Assembly (NCBI GenBank): GCA_003218615.1
Contig: QHOD01000030.1
Location: forward strand, 1-11,938
DNA from: Verrucomicrobiota bacterium
GTDB lineage: Bacteria; Verrucomicrobiota; Verrucomicrobiia; Chthoniobacterales; UBA10450
Length of the DNA: 11,938 nucleotides
Direction of reading: 5' to 3'
How positions within the stretch are numbered: the stretch's first letter is position 1; every line of letters starts with the position of its first letter. A program made the translations under genes and the position numbers. The notes beneath the pieces are model-generated. The model was not told the origin of the DNA. It saw only the letters and a list, made by a program, of their open reading frames with translations, and searched no databases. Shown piece by piece: positions 1 through 6,638 of the stretch.

Positions 1-1582
1 AGGAGTTTTGAAATCCTGGGCGGTGCCGAAAGGGCTTCCCTGGAAGCAGGGTGAAAAACATCTGGCGGTGGAAGTCGAAGATCACCCCGTCGACTATGCG
101 GAGTTCGAGGGTGTCATTCCCGAGGGACAATACGGCGGGGGCACGGTGATGCTGTGGGACCGCGGAAAATATCTCGTCTATGGCGAGCAACCGCTGGAAT
201 CGTTGCGGGATGGGAAACTGCATCTCGTTCTCGAAGGCGAGAAAGCAAAAGGCGAATGGACGCTCGTGCGCATCCGCGGCCGGGACGGTGAAAAGAACCA
301 GTGGCTTATCTTGAAAACGGGATCGAGCGCGAAACCGATTTCCAAAAAGCGTGAGGATGAATCGGTCAAAACCGATCGGACCATGAAACAGATCGCAAAA
401 GATCGCGACGTCGAATGGCAAACCAATCGCGATGAAAAAGACCCGAATGCAACATCGACATTGAAAGCGCGCATCAAAGCCGCGCTTAAAAAAAAAGAAG
501 AAGGGCGCAATAAACAGACCGATTCCGGGGTAGGGCGCGACCGCCGGGCGCGCCGAGGAATTACCCCTGAGGGCATTCACAGACGCGGTCCGTCCCCACC
601 AGATCTACCTTCGGCAACGCCGCGCTTCATTGAGCCAATGAAGCCACGCCTTACCGAAAAGCCGCCGACCGCCGGCGACTGGATGTACGAACTCAAGTTC
701 GATGGAATCCGTGCGATCGCGGTCAAGATCGACAAGAAAGTGTCGTTGCTGTCGCGCAACGAAAATGAATTGACCGGACGCTTCCCGGAAATCGTTGAGG
801 CAATAAAGGATTTGCCCGCGCGCGAATGCGTGATCGACGGCGAAGTCGTTGCACTCGATGAAGAAGGACGCTCGTCATTTCAACTCTTGCAGTCTCTCGA
901 GCTGGAAGAGCGAAAATCGCCTTTGCGCTTTTACGTTTTCGATCTGCTCCAGCTTGAAGGCAAAAGCCTGCTCGGGCTCCCGCTTGCGCAACGTAAAGAT
1001 TTGTCGGAAAAACTTTGCGAAAATATCGGCGAACCCATCCGTTTCTCCGGAGAGATTGGTTCCGACGTAACTAAATTGCTGGCGGAAGTGAAACGGCGTG
1101 GTCTCGAAGGTCTCATTGGCAAGCAACGCAACTCGGTCTACGAACCCGGGCGGCGCAGCGGCGCATGGATCAAGCTCAAATGCGTAAACGAGCAGGAATT
1201 CGTCATCGGCGGTTACACGCCGCCGCAAGGAGCGCGCAAATATTTCGGCGCAATTCTGGTTGGTTATTACAAAGACAAGCGGCTGATGTTTGCCGGCAAA
1301 GTGGGGACCGGCTTCACGGCAAAATCGTTGTCGATGTTGCACAAAAAATTCCAACAAGAAGAGCGCGATCATTGCCCCTTTGTCGATCTGCCATCAAAAC
1401 AGGGCGGGAAATGGCTGCAAGACATCACGCCATCGATGATGCGCAAAATGCATTGGGTAAATCCGGTGTTCGTAGCTCAAATCAAGTTCTCCGAGTGGAC
1501 TCGAGACGGGAAATTGCGTCAACCGGTGTTCCTTGGTTTGCGCGAAGACAAAAAGGCCAGAGAAGTTGTGCGAGAAGTCTGA
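1..1582 (+). CDS. ligD: LigD-type 3'-phosphoesterase + ATP-dependent DNA ligase (5' truncated)
   Basis: Two-domain DNA end-joining enzyme. The reading frame is open from base 2 and starts G-V-L-K-S-W-A-V-P-K-G, the middle of the usual LigD phosphoesterase motif (HYDFRLE...GVLKSWAVPKG). The TTG at 8 is therefore an internal Leu codon and the true start lies upstream. Numbering from that codon: the remaining phosphoesterase domain spans about 1-105 (DHPVDYAEFEG at 25-35, then IPEGQYGGG); a Lys/Glu- then Arg/Pro-rich linker spans about 110-205; the ligase domain spans about 208-390, with nucleophile Lys230 in KFDG, DGE at 277-279, EGLIGK at 367-372 and WIKLK at 387-391. An OB fold follows at about 395-515. 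By family knowledge the ligase seals nicks after Lys adenylation, and the phosphoesterase trims 3' ends in Ku-dependent end joining. There is no polymerase domain here; a separate one lies at 9833. Part of the linker is encoded by GC-rich palindromic DNA. Confidence 0.95.
   Translation, partial: GVLKSWAVPKGLPWKQGEKHLAVEVEDHPVDYAEFEGVIPEGQYGGGTVMLWDRGKYLVYGEQPLESLRDGKLHLVLEGEKAKGEWTLVRIRGRDGEKNQWLILKTGSSAKPISKKREDESVKTDRTMKQIAKDRDVEWQTNRDEKDPNATSTLKARIKAALKKKEEGRNKQTDSGVGRDRRARRGITPEGIHRRGPSPPDLPSATPRFIEPMKPRLTEKPPTAGDWMYELKFDGIRAIAVKIDKKVSLLSRNENELTGRFPEIVEAIKDLPARECVIDGEVVALDEEGRSSFQLLQSLELEERKSPLRFYVFDLLQLEGKSLLGLPLAQRKDLSEKLCENIGEPIRFSGEIGSDVTKLLAEVKRRGLEGLIGKQRNSVYEPGRRSGAWIKLKCVNEQEFVIGGYTPPQGARKYFGAILVGYYKDKRLMFAGKVGTGFTAKSLSMLHKKFQQEERDHCPFVDLPSKQGGKWLQDITPSMMRKMHWVNPVFVAQIKFSEWTRDGKLRQPVFLGLREDKKAREVVREV
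530..554 (+). repeat. REP-like GTAG palindrome inside the ligase linker
   Basis: GTAG at 530-533 is followed directly by GGCGCG (534-539), a 9-nt loop and CGCGCC (549-554). This is the same GTAG-plus-palindrome layout as the intergenic elements at 6244 and 11578. It lies in the coding sequence for the low-complexity interdomain linker of the ligase, where the composition switches from A-rich Lys/Glu codons to GC-rich Arg/Gly/Pro codons. The stem is short and could be chance in GC-rich DNA. Confidence 0.35.
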
Positions 1583-1630
1583 CTCCGGATTGCACTTGTT
1601 CGCGCGACGCACCGCAAATATGGTGAGCGG

Positions 1631-1912
1631 ATGAAAGCAAAAATCATCGTTATGCCGAAGGCGGCGGTGCTCGATCCGCAAGGCAACGCGGTGCGTGATG
1701 CGATGCGGCATCTTGGAATGCCGGAAGTGCGGAGCGTCAGGATCGGCAAATACATGGAGATCGATGTCGATGGAAAAAACGGAGATCTCGAAGCGCGGCT
1801 GCATCGTCTCTGCCGCGATTTACTGTCGAATCCGGTGATTGAAGATTATGAGCTGCAGAAGGCCGGATCAGGAACGCAGGAAGAGAAGAAGACGAAGAGG
1901 AAGAGCCACTAG
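1631..1912 (+). CDS. purS: Phosphoribosylformylglycinamidine synthase subunit PurS
   Basis: This is the small structural subunit of FGAM synthase (PurSQL), which converts FGAR, glutamine and ATP to FGAM in de novo purine synthesis. By family knowledge PurS dimers bridge PurL and PurQ. The 93-residue product has the typical length and pattern: an N-terminal beta strand (KAKIIVMPKAAVLDPQG), then a helix and RSVRIGKYMEIDV at about 34-46, ending with NPVIEDYEL. The last 15 or so residues are a Lys/Glu-rich tail beyond the usual fold. A GGTGAG sequence just before the ATG may be the ribosome binding site. Its stop codon abuts the start of a small membrane protein gene, and purQ follows that; purL is not in the window. 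Confidence 0.93.
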   Translation: MKAKIIVMPKAAVLDPQGNAVRDAMRHLGMPEVRSVRIGKYMEIDVDGKNGDLEARLHRLCRDLLSNPVIEDYELQKAGSGTQEEKKTKRKSH

Positions 1913-2095
1913 ATGAAGGCGCTGCGATATTTTTTCTGCGTGGTATTGCCGCCACTGGCGGTGCTCATGACGGGCCGCATCGCGAGTTTTTTCCTCAGCA
2001 TCATTTTGACTTTGCTCGGCTGGATTCCAGGAGTTATTCATGCGTGCCTGGTCGTGAATGATTATCACGCTGAACAGCGAGCTGCTGGCCGTTAG
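1913..2095 (+). CDS. Pmp3/YqaE family small membrane protein
   Basis: A 60-residue hydrophobic protein of the Pmp3/YqaE (UPF0057) family. It shows the two-helix layout: helix 1 at about 4-21 with the VLPPLAVLMTGR motif, helix 2 at about 24-48 with LTLLGWIPGVIHA, and a short polar C-terminus. LLGWIPGxIHA is the family hallmark. Members are small plasma-membrane proteins linked in yeast and plants to membrane potential and salt tolerance; the bacterial role is not settled. The ATG follows the purS stop directly (TAGATG), and the A/G-rich end of purS (GAGGAAG about 10 nt upstream) can serve as the ribosome binding site. purQ begins 7 nt after its stop. It is an unexpected guest between two subunits of one enzyme. 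Confidence 0.85.
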   Translation: MKALRYFFCVVLPPLAVLMTGRIASFFLSIILTLLGWIPGVIHACLVVNDYHAEQRAAGR

Positions 2096-2102
2096 ATCGA
2101 CA

Positions 2103-2840
2103 ATGAAATTCGCCGTCATTCAGTTTCCCGGCTCAAATTGCGATCAGGATTGCCTGGCGGCGGTTAATGGTCTCGAAGGTTTGCAGGCCGAATACGTCTG
2201 GCACAAAGAAACGTCGCTTGATGATTTTGACGCGATCGTGCTGCCGGGTGGATTTGCGTATGGCGATTACCTTCGTTGCGGCTCTATCGCTCGCTTTTCG
2301 CCGATCATGCAAGCAGTGATCAGTGACGCGCGCGCGGGCAAACTCGTGCTCGGCACGTGCAACGGGTTCCAAATTCTCTGCGAAGCCGGTCTCTTACCGG
2401 GTGCGCTCGTGCGGAATCGTTCGCTGCGATTCGTGTGTGAGATGGTGACGACGCGTGTGGAAGTGGATGATTCGCCATTTACGCGCGGTTGCCCGAAAGG
2501 GACGCTCCTACGCCTGCCGGTTGCACACGGCGAGGGCTGTTTTTTCGCGGAGGGCGAAGCGTTGCGCGAGCTCAACGATAATCGACAAGTGATTTTGCGT
2601 TATGCGGACAACCGTGGCCGCATTGTTCCCGAGGCGAATCCGAACGGTTCAATCGAAAACATCGCCGGCATCTGCAACCGCGAGCGAAATGTCTTTGGCC
2701 TGATGCCTCACCCTGATCGCGCTTCCGATGCGCGGCTCGGCAGCGCAGATGGCGCGAAGATTTTCCGGTCGATGATGCAAACGATCAGGGCGCAGCGGCG
2801 AGTGACGACCGCATCGGAGCCCGTAAAGCAGGTCGCGTGA
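2103..2840 (+). CDS. purQ: Phosphoribosylformylglycinamidine synthase glutaminase subunit PurQ
   Basis: A class I glutamine amidotransferase that releases ammonia for FGAM synthase. I chose the ATG at 2103 (245 aa) because MKFAVIQFPGSNCD is the normal PurQ N-terminus; an in-frame ATG at 2058 would add 15 non-homologous residues overlapping the upstream gene. The catalytic Cys86 sits in GTCNGFQIL (84-92), preceded by LPGGFAYGDYLRCG (47-60). The C-terminal His is in GLMPHPD (199-205). The third triad residue, normally Glu in HPE, is Asp205 here, confirmed in the codons CAC CCT GAT. The rest of the fold is complete, with NPNGS and a C-terminal LGSADG. The last 15 or so residues are probably disordered. 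Its end overlaps bioD by 4 nt. Confidence 0.94.
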   Translation: MKFAVIQFPGSNCDQDCLAAVNGLEGLQAEYVWHKETSLDDFDAIVLPGGFAYGDYLRCGSIARFSPIMQAVISDARAGKLVLGTCNGFQILCEAGLLPGALVRNRSLRFVCEMVTTRVEVDDSPFTRGCPKGTLLRLPVAHGEGCFFAEGEALRELNDNRQVILRYADNRGRIVPEANPNGSIENIAGICNRERNVFGLMPHPDRASDARLGSADGAKIFRSMMQTIRAQRRVTTASEPVKQVA

Positions 2841-3478
2841 GCCTGTTTATCACCGGGACAGACACCGGCGTCGGCAAAACGCGCACTGTAGTTCAGTTAT
2901 TGCGTCTATTGCGCGCATCAGGAACCTCGTGCGCCGGAATGAAACCGATCTGCTGTGGAGACCGCCAGGATGCAGAGTTGCTGCTGGCGGCTAGCGGCAC
3001 CGGTCTGACAATTGACGATGTTAATCCCGTTTGGTTGCGGACGCCGGCGGCGCCGATTGTGGGCAGCCATGCCGAAGAGGTGAACATCGACATCGAGTAT
3101 ATTTTGGCCGCTTTTCACGCGCTTAAGAATCGGGTGGAGCACGTCATCGTGGAAGGAGTCGGCGGCTGGCTCGTCCCGATTCGATCCGATTATTTTGGGA
3201 GCGATTTGGCGGTTGACATGAAGCTGCCGGTCCTCGTGGTAGCGCAGAACCGGCTCGGTTGTCTCAATCACACCGCGCTCACCGTGCGAAGTGTTGCGGA
3301 GCACAAACTGCACTGCCTGGGCGTCGCGCTGATTGCCGCTCCAGGAACCAGCGATATAGCTGCTGCGACTAATGCCGACATTTTAAAGAGAATTCTCAAT
3401 GTTCCATTGCTCGATGGATTAGGTGAAAATCTGATACAACTGCCGGCTGACTGGCGATTTATGATTCGTTCGGCCTAA
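2837..3478 (+). CDS. bioD: ATP-dependent dethiobiotin synthetase BioD
   Basis: Closes the ureido ring of dethiobiotin from 7,8-diaminopelargonate, CO2 and ATP, the penultimate step of biotin synthesis, in the cytoplasm. The 213-residue product has the P-loop GTDTGVGKT (7-15), GMKPICCG (34-41) with the expected substrate-binding Lys36, the conserved acidic segment VEGVGGWLVP (105-114) and QNRLGCLNHTAL (137-148). The start is GTG at 2837, overlapping the purQ stop in GTGA, so translation is probably coupled. No other biotin gene (bioA, B, F, C, H) is visible nearby; the gene appears to ride with the pur cluster. Confidence 0.93.
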   Translation: MSLFITGTDTGVGKTRTVVQLLRLLRASGTSCAGMKPICCGDRQDAELLLAASGTGLTIDDVNPVWLRTPAAPIVGSHAEEVNIDIEYILAAFHALKNRVEHVIVEGVGGWLVPIRSDYFGSDLAVDMKLPVLVVAQNRLGCLNHTALTVRSVAEHKLHCLGVALIAAPGTSDIAAATNADILKRILNVPLLDGLGENLIQLPADWRFMIRSA

Positions 3479-3615
3479 GGGCTCACGGCGTTTTGAGGCG
3501 ATACAAAAGTGTAAAAAAACTGAACATAAGCGCGGCGTGGCCCCGCTGCATTTCCCTCGGCAGACAGGCTGGCATTCCTATTGCTTTATATGAACGCAAT
3601 TAACCACTTAATCCC

Positions 3616-4095
3616 ATGATCTTACAAAAAACCTTACACATGAGTCAGCCAGTGGCGGAATGCAAAGCCCGTTTGTCCAGTATCCAATCATATCGGCGGC
3701 AGTTTCTTATGGTGACCAGGGCGACCGTGACTTCATCTAAAACGGTCGATTTCAGCTTTCGCGGTCCGCTCGGCTTTGAGGCGCATACGGTCCTGCTGTC
3801 GGTCGACAGCGACTCGCGCGATCAGTACGCCTTTGAGTCTGTGGGCGGGAATATTAATCTAATGGGGATCGTTGATTTCGCCGAAATTCGATCAAACTGC
3901 ACTGAGATCACACTAGCGGTCCACTATGAGATCAAGAATGCGTTGTTTGGCTGGCTGGATCGGCGGTTGCATTTTGTCGATAGCTTTGTGACGGCGGAAC
4001 TGCGCAGCATCCGCGCGCACTTCGAAGGGATCGCGGCGAGCTACCTCGAGCATGCGCCGGTGTTGCCCATGTTCCAAACGGCCGCTACAGCATAA
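3616..4095 (+). CDS. Probable SRPBCC/START-like fold protein of unknown role
   Basis: A 159-residue protein without a signal peptide or membrane segment. Its alternating beta pattern (VDFSFRGPLGFEAHTVLLSVDSD, then a YAFESVGGNINLMGIVDF strand pair, TEITLAVHYEIK, and a C-terminal helix from about 120) resembles the SRPBCC / polyketide-cyclase-like hydrophobic ligand-binding fold. This is a pattern-based inference, not a recognised family match. No catalytic residues can be assigned. The start is uncertain: ATG at 3616 or ATG at 3640 (MSQPVAECKARL), neither with a clear Shine-Dalgarno. It sits alone, 137 nt after bioD and convergent with tyrS across a perfect hairpin. The 137-nt gap holds no feature I can support. 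Confidence 0.6.
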   Translation: MILQKTLHMSQPVAECKARLSSIQSYRRQFLMVTRATVTSSKTVDFSFRGPLGFEAHTVLLSVDSDSRDQYAFESVGGNINLMGIVDFAEIRSNCTEITLAVHYEIKNALFGWLDRRLHFVDSFVTAELRSIRAHFEGIAASYLEHAPVLPMFQTAATA

Positions 4096-4111
4096 AATCT
4101 GAGTTCATTCA

Positions 4112-4144
4112 GAGAGCCACGAAACCCGTAGTTTCGTGGCTCTC
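4112..4144. terminator. Perfect 14-bp hairpin between convergent genes
   Basis: A perfect inverted repeat, GAGAGCCACGAAAC (4112-4125), 5-nt loop CCGTA, GTTTCGTGGCTCTC (4131-4144). It starts 17 nt after the SRPBCC-like gene stop and 19 nt beyond the tyrS stop, the expected place for a bidirectional terminator. There is no flanking T-run on either side, so it is not a textbook intrinsic terminator; it may instead be an mRNA 3'-end stabiliser or a Rho-related stop. Confidence 0.65.
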
Positions 4145-4162
4145 ATGCTGTAAGCCCGGCGC

Positions 4163-5338
4163 CTACGCAATTCGGGCAGCGTGTTTTTTGTCGAGCCGCA
4201 GAATCTGGCCAGGCTTGAGCGTGACCGGTGCTTTCGGGTCACGAATTTTGGTTCCATCCAGCTCGACGCTGCCCTGTTTAATTAGCCGCGACGCCTCGCT
4301 GCGGGACTTTTGCACGTTGAACGCTTCGCGATAAGCCGTCCAAACAACCGTAACGAGGTCGGCTGTCTGAAGCGTGCCGGCTGAAAATGCCGGTAGCTCG
4401 GCATGTTCCAGGTCGCGCTTGCTGAAACGTGTATTCCATTCAGCGAGTGTTTTCTCGGCGACCGCTGTCGAGTGGTAGGTCTGCACGATTGCAAGCGCGA
4501 GCTGCTTCTTGGCTTCGAGCGGATGTGCACCAGTTGACGGCGCCTGCCCAAGAAGCAATGCATAATAGCGTGCCATCAACTCGTCCGAAATGCTCATCAG
4601 CTTACCGAACATTTCCGAGGCGGGTTCGTTGACCGCGACAAAATTACCGAGGCTCTTGCTCATTTTCTTGGAGCCATCCAGGCCCTCAAGAATCGGTAGG
4701 AGAAAAACGACTTGCTGCGGCAGGCCCTCGTCCTTTTGGAAATCGCGCCCTATCAAAATGTTGAAAAGCTGATCGGTTCCCCCCAGTTCGACATCAGCTT
4801 TCACCATGACCGAGTCCCAGCCTTGCATGATCGGATACTGAATTTCGTGCGCATGGATGGCTTGCTGGTTGTCGATTCGGTCCCGGAAATCTTCGCGCTG
4901 CAACATTTGCTGCAACGTTACGCGGCTGTTGAGGCGAATAACGTCTTCGAACGACATCGTTCGAAACCAGTCGCCGTTGCAAACCGTTTCCATCCGTGCA
5001 GGGTCAAGAATCTTGAATGCCTGCTCACGATAGGTGGCGGCGTTTGCCAGGACTTCCCTGTGTGTCAATTGCGGTCGCGTGGCCGAGCGTCCACTGGGAT
5101 CGCCGACCATCCCCGTGAAATCACCGATGATGAGAATCGCCTGGTGGCCCAGATCTTGGAACTGCCTCAGTTTTCGCAAAACGATCGTGTGGCCCAGATG
5201 AATGTCAGAGGTGGTGGGATCGACTCCCAGCTTTACGCGCAGCGGGCGCCGGAGCGCGAGTTTTTCGCGCAGCTCTTTTTCGCTGATGATCTGTGCGGCG
5301 CCTTGCTTTAAGAACGCGAGAGCTTCATCCGGTTGCAT
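4163..5338 (-). CDS. tyrS: Tyrosyl-tRNA synthetase
   Basis: Class I aminoacyl-tRNA synthetase that charges tRNA-Tyr. I prefer the ATG at 5338 (391 aa); a TTG two codons upstream at 5344 is possible. Counting from that TTG, the HIGH-type signature is HLGH at 49-52 (after KLGVDPTTSDI), and KMSKS is at 227-231. Substrate-pocket motifs GDFTGMVGDPSGRS (74-87) and ELGGTDQLFN (186-195) are present. The C-terminal S4-like RNA-binding domain spans about 328-388 (SRLIKQGSVELDG). All signature motifs are intact. No T-box-like leader is visible. The upstream gene on the same strand ends about 34 nt before the start, so the two may be co-transcribed. Confidence 0.96.
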   Translation of the reverse strand: MQPDEALAFLKQGAAQIISEKELREKLALRRPLRVKLGVDPTTSDIHLGHTIVLRKLRQFQDLGHQAILIIGDFTGMVGDPSGRSATRPQLTHREVLANAATYREQAFKILDPARMETVCNGDWFRTMSFEDVIRLNSRVTLQQMLQREDFRDRIDNQQAIHAHEIQYPIMQGWDSVMVKADVELGGTDQLFNILIGRDFQKDEGLPQQVVFLLPILEGLDGSKKMSKSLGNFVAVNEPASEMFGKLMSISDELMARYYALLLGQAPSTGAHPLEAKKQLALAIVQTYHSTAVAEKTLAEWNTRFSKRDLEHAELPAFSAGTLQTADLVTVVWTAYREAFNVQKSRSEASRLIKQGSVELDGTKIRDPKAPVTLKPGQILRLDKKHAARIA

Positions 5339-5372
5339 GATCAACCACAGAATAGCGAACCGGGCACGTCCG

Positions 5373-5888
5373 CTACTTGTTTTTGTTCAGCAACTCGCGC
5401 ACCTCTTCGATTGTAAGCGGTTTGTTCTTCCTCGTCAGCGCCTTTTGACTTTTTCCTTTGTCCAGGAACGGCCGGTTCTCTGCGTAAGAGCGGCTGACAA
5501 CTTTTTTGTCAGATTGCGGAGCATTCCGTAGACCACGCGCGGTTTGAGTCGCATAAGCAGCTCGAGAATTTCCGAGTGCCTGCTGCGACGAAATTCCGGA
5601 TGCGCTGCGCTGGCCGCGGAAAGGCTGAGAATCGAATTGCCGCGCGGAGAAGTCGCGTGTTCCGGTAAAATTTTTCGAATCCGATTTCTTTTGGACGTAA
5701 AACGTGCCCACGGTCGCCTGTTTATTTATGGATGTCCGATCAGCGACGAATTTTTTGTTCTGTGCCGGGTTCCCCAGAGTCATATCCGGCCTCAGCAGGC
5801 GATCGAGCAGCTTGCTTTCCTGTTCCTGTGCGCGGACGCAAGGGAGAGCAGTCAAAAGCAATAAACAGGCAGCGGCCAGTTTCCCCAC
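5373..5888 (-). CDS. Putative secreted basic protein, unrecognised
   Basis: I do not recognise this family. The frame is open from about 6005, but the most convincing start is GTG at 5888, which gives MGKLAAACLLLLTALPCVRA followed by QEQ. This is a classical signal peptide with a short basic N-terminus, a hydrophobic core and a likely signal peptidase I site after Ala20. LPC is not a good lipobox. The mature part is about 151 residues, Cys-free, basic and polar, rich in Ser, Gln, Arg and Lys, and looks largely disordered. It has RPDMTLGNPAQNKKF near the mature N-terminus and a short predicted helix LTIEEVRELLNKNK at the C-terminus. It lies just upstream of tyrS on the same strand. Function unknown; probably periplasmic or outer-surface. 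Confidence 0.6.
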   Translation of the reverse strand: MGKLAAACLLLLTALPCVRAQEQESKLLDRLLRPDMTLGNPAQNKKFVADRTSINKQATVGTFYVQKKSDSKNFTGTRDFSARQFDSQPFRGQRSASGISSQQALGNSRAAYATQTARGLRNAPQSDKKVVSRSYAENRPFLDKGKSQKALTRKNKPLTIEEVRELLNKNK

Positions 5889-6016
5889 GATGCGAGACTG
5901 CCAAAATGGGGATGCTTTTGTAAAGCAAATTGTCGATTTTGGCGGAATCGCTGGCAACCAGATGGCGCACGCGCTTTTTGTTGTTTTCGATGACGCCCTC
6001 AGCAAATAATGCGCAC

Positions 6017-6226
6017 ATGTCTGATCATACTTACAAAAAAATTGAGCTGGTTGGTTCCTCGCCGAATGGATTTGAGGAAGCTGTCAAAAATGCGCTGGCA
6101 CGTGCGGAAAAGACGGTTCGCAACATGCGCTGGTTCGAGGTCGCCGAGACACGCGGATACATCGAGAACGGCAAAATCGGTCACTGGCAGGTGACGCTGA
6201 AAATCGGCTTTACGCTAGAAGATTAA
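6017..6226 (+). CDS. Dodecin family flavin-binding protein
   Basis: A 69-residue dodecin. Members form hollow dodecamers that store or buffer flavins (FMN, riboflavin). The sequence shows the family's beta-alpha-beta-beta layout: YKKIELVGSSPNGFEEAV (strand then helix), helix KNALARAEKTVRNM, then RWFEVAETRGYIENGKI and WQVTLKIGF. Trp39, expected to stack on the flavin isoalloxazine ring, and Gln58 in WQV are present. The ATG at 6017 gives the standard length; longer in-frame starts would add residues unlike the family. No Shine-Dalgarno is evident. It is divergent from the secreted protein gene (128 nt between starts). Confidence 0.92.
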   Translation: MSDHTYKKIELVGSSPNGFEEAVKNALARAEKTVRNMRWFEVAETRGYIENGKIGHWQVTLKIGFTLED

Positions 6227-6242
6227 ATAGCATCGACATCTG

Positions 6243-6307
6243 TGTAGGGGCGGCTGTCCTCAGCCGCAATTTCCAGACACCTGCGGGTGAGGACGCATCC
6301 CTCTCCA
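6243..6307. repeat. REP-like palindrome with degenerate inverted partner
   Basis: GTAG at 6244-6247, then GG, then a hairpin GCGGCTG (6250-6256) / CAGCCGC (6261-6267) with loop TCCT. About 15 nt on, GCGGGTGAGGAC (6283-6294) matches 11 of 12 bases of the reverse complement of the first stem-loop (GCGGCTGAGGAC), so this is an inverted pair with a decayed second half. It fills the space between the convergent dodecin and DUF883-like genes. The layout matches REP/REPIN elements, in which a GTAG tetranucleotide flanks a palindrome. Confidence 0.65.
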
Positions 6308-6589
6308 CTATTCCTCGTCCTGGGCAGCCTGGTACAGCTTGGTCGCGCCGTAAATTAAGATAGCCGGTCTCAATGCGACGACGAGTAGGCGAAAGAAGCC
6401 ACTCAAGATTCGGCCCACCGGCAACCGATTCAGAATGTATCCCGCTGCAAGCGCGTACAGAAGAGACTGCGCCGGCTTTTCACGCACGTAATCCTCTGTT
6501 TCGCTAAGAACTGCCTCGACCTGGCCTTTTACCCAATGCAATCCGCGTTCTGGGAACTCGGCGACTACTTCAGCAGATGACTGGTTCAT
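6308..6589 (-). CDS. DUF883/YqjD-like small membrane-anchored protein
   Basis: A 93-residue protein. It has an amphipathic N-terminal half (about 1-38), then EDYVREKPAQSLLYALAAGYILNRLP (32-57). This is the layout of DUF883 (ElaB/YqjD) proteins: a charged helix, a (V)RE(K/R)P turn and a Gly/Ala-rich membrane helix. A second hydrophobic stretch (about 61-82, ILSGFFRLLVVALRPAILIYG) is longer than usual for the family. In E. coli, YqjD and ElaB are inner-membrane proteins that associate with ribosomes in stationary phase; whether that applies here is unknown. The gene begins 49 nt after the methyltransferase stop on the same strand and may be co-transcribed with it. Confidence 0.65.
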   Translation of the reverse strand: MNQSSAEVVAEFPERGLHWVKGQVEAVLSETEDYVREKPAQSLLYALAAGYILNRLPVGRILSGFFRLLVVALRPAILIYGATKLYQAAQDEE

Positions 6590-6638
6590 TTCGTTTAATG
6601 ATTCGCATCCTGATTGTTTCTTGCGTGCATCGGGCTTG

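Noticed and set aside
8..10. TTG as the start codon of the ligase gene
   Set aside because: The preceding in-frame codons read Gly-Val and the TTG is the Leu in the conserved GVLKSWAVPKG motif, so the gene continues upstream of the window.
875..1372. 165-residue minus-strand ORF opposite the ligase
   Set aside because: It lies wholly opposite strongly conserved ligase motifs and resembles no family; a shadow of the real gene.
3479..3615. Promoter or riboswitch in the gap after bioD
   Set aside because: No convincing -35/-10 pair, conserved RNA motif or stable hairpin could be identified by eye.
4712..5311. 199-residue plus-strand ORF opposite tyrS
   Set aside because: It is antisense to intact HIGH- and KMSKS-bearing coding sequence and has no recognisable domain.
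5981..6010. Possible promoter for dodecin (TTGTTT, 18 nt, AATAAT)
   Set aside because: The -10-like box ends 6 nt before the ATG, which would require a leaderless transcript, and the match is weak in this AT-rich stretch.
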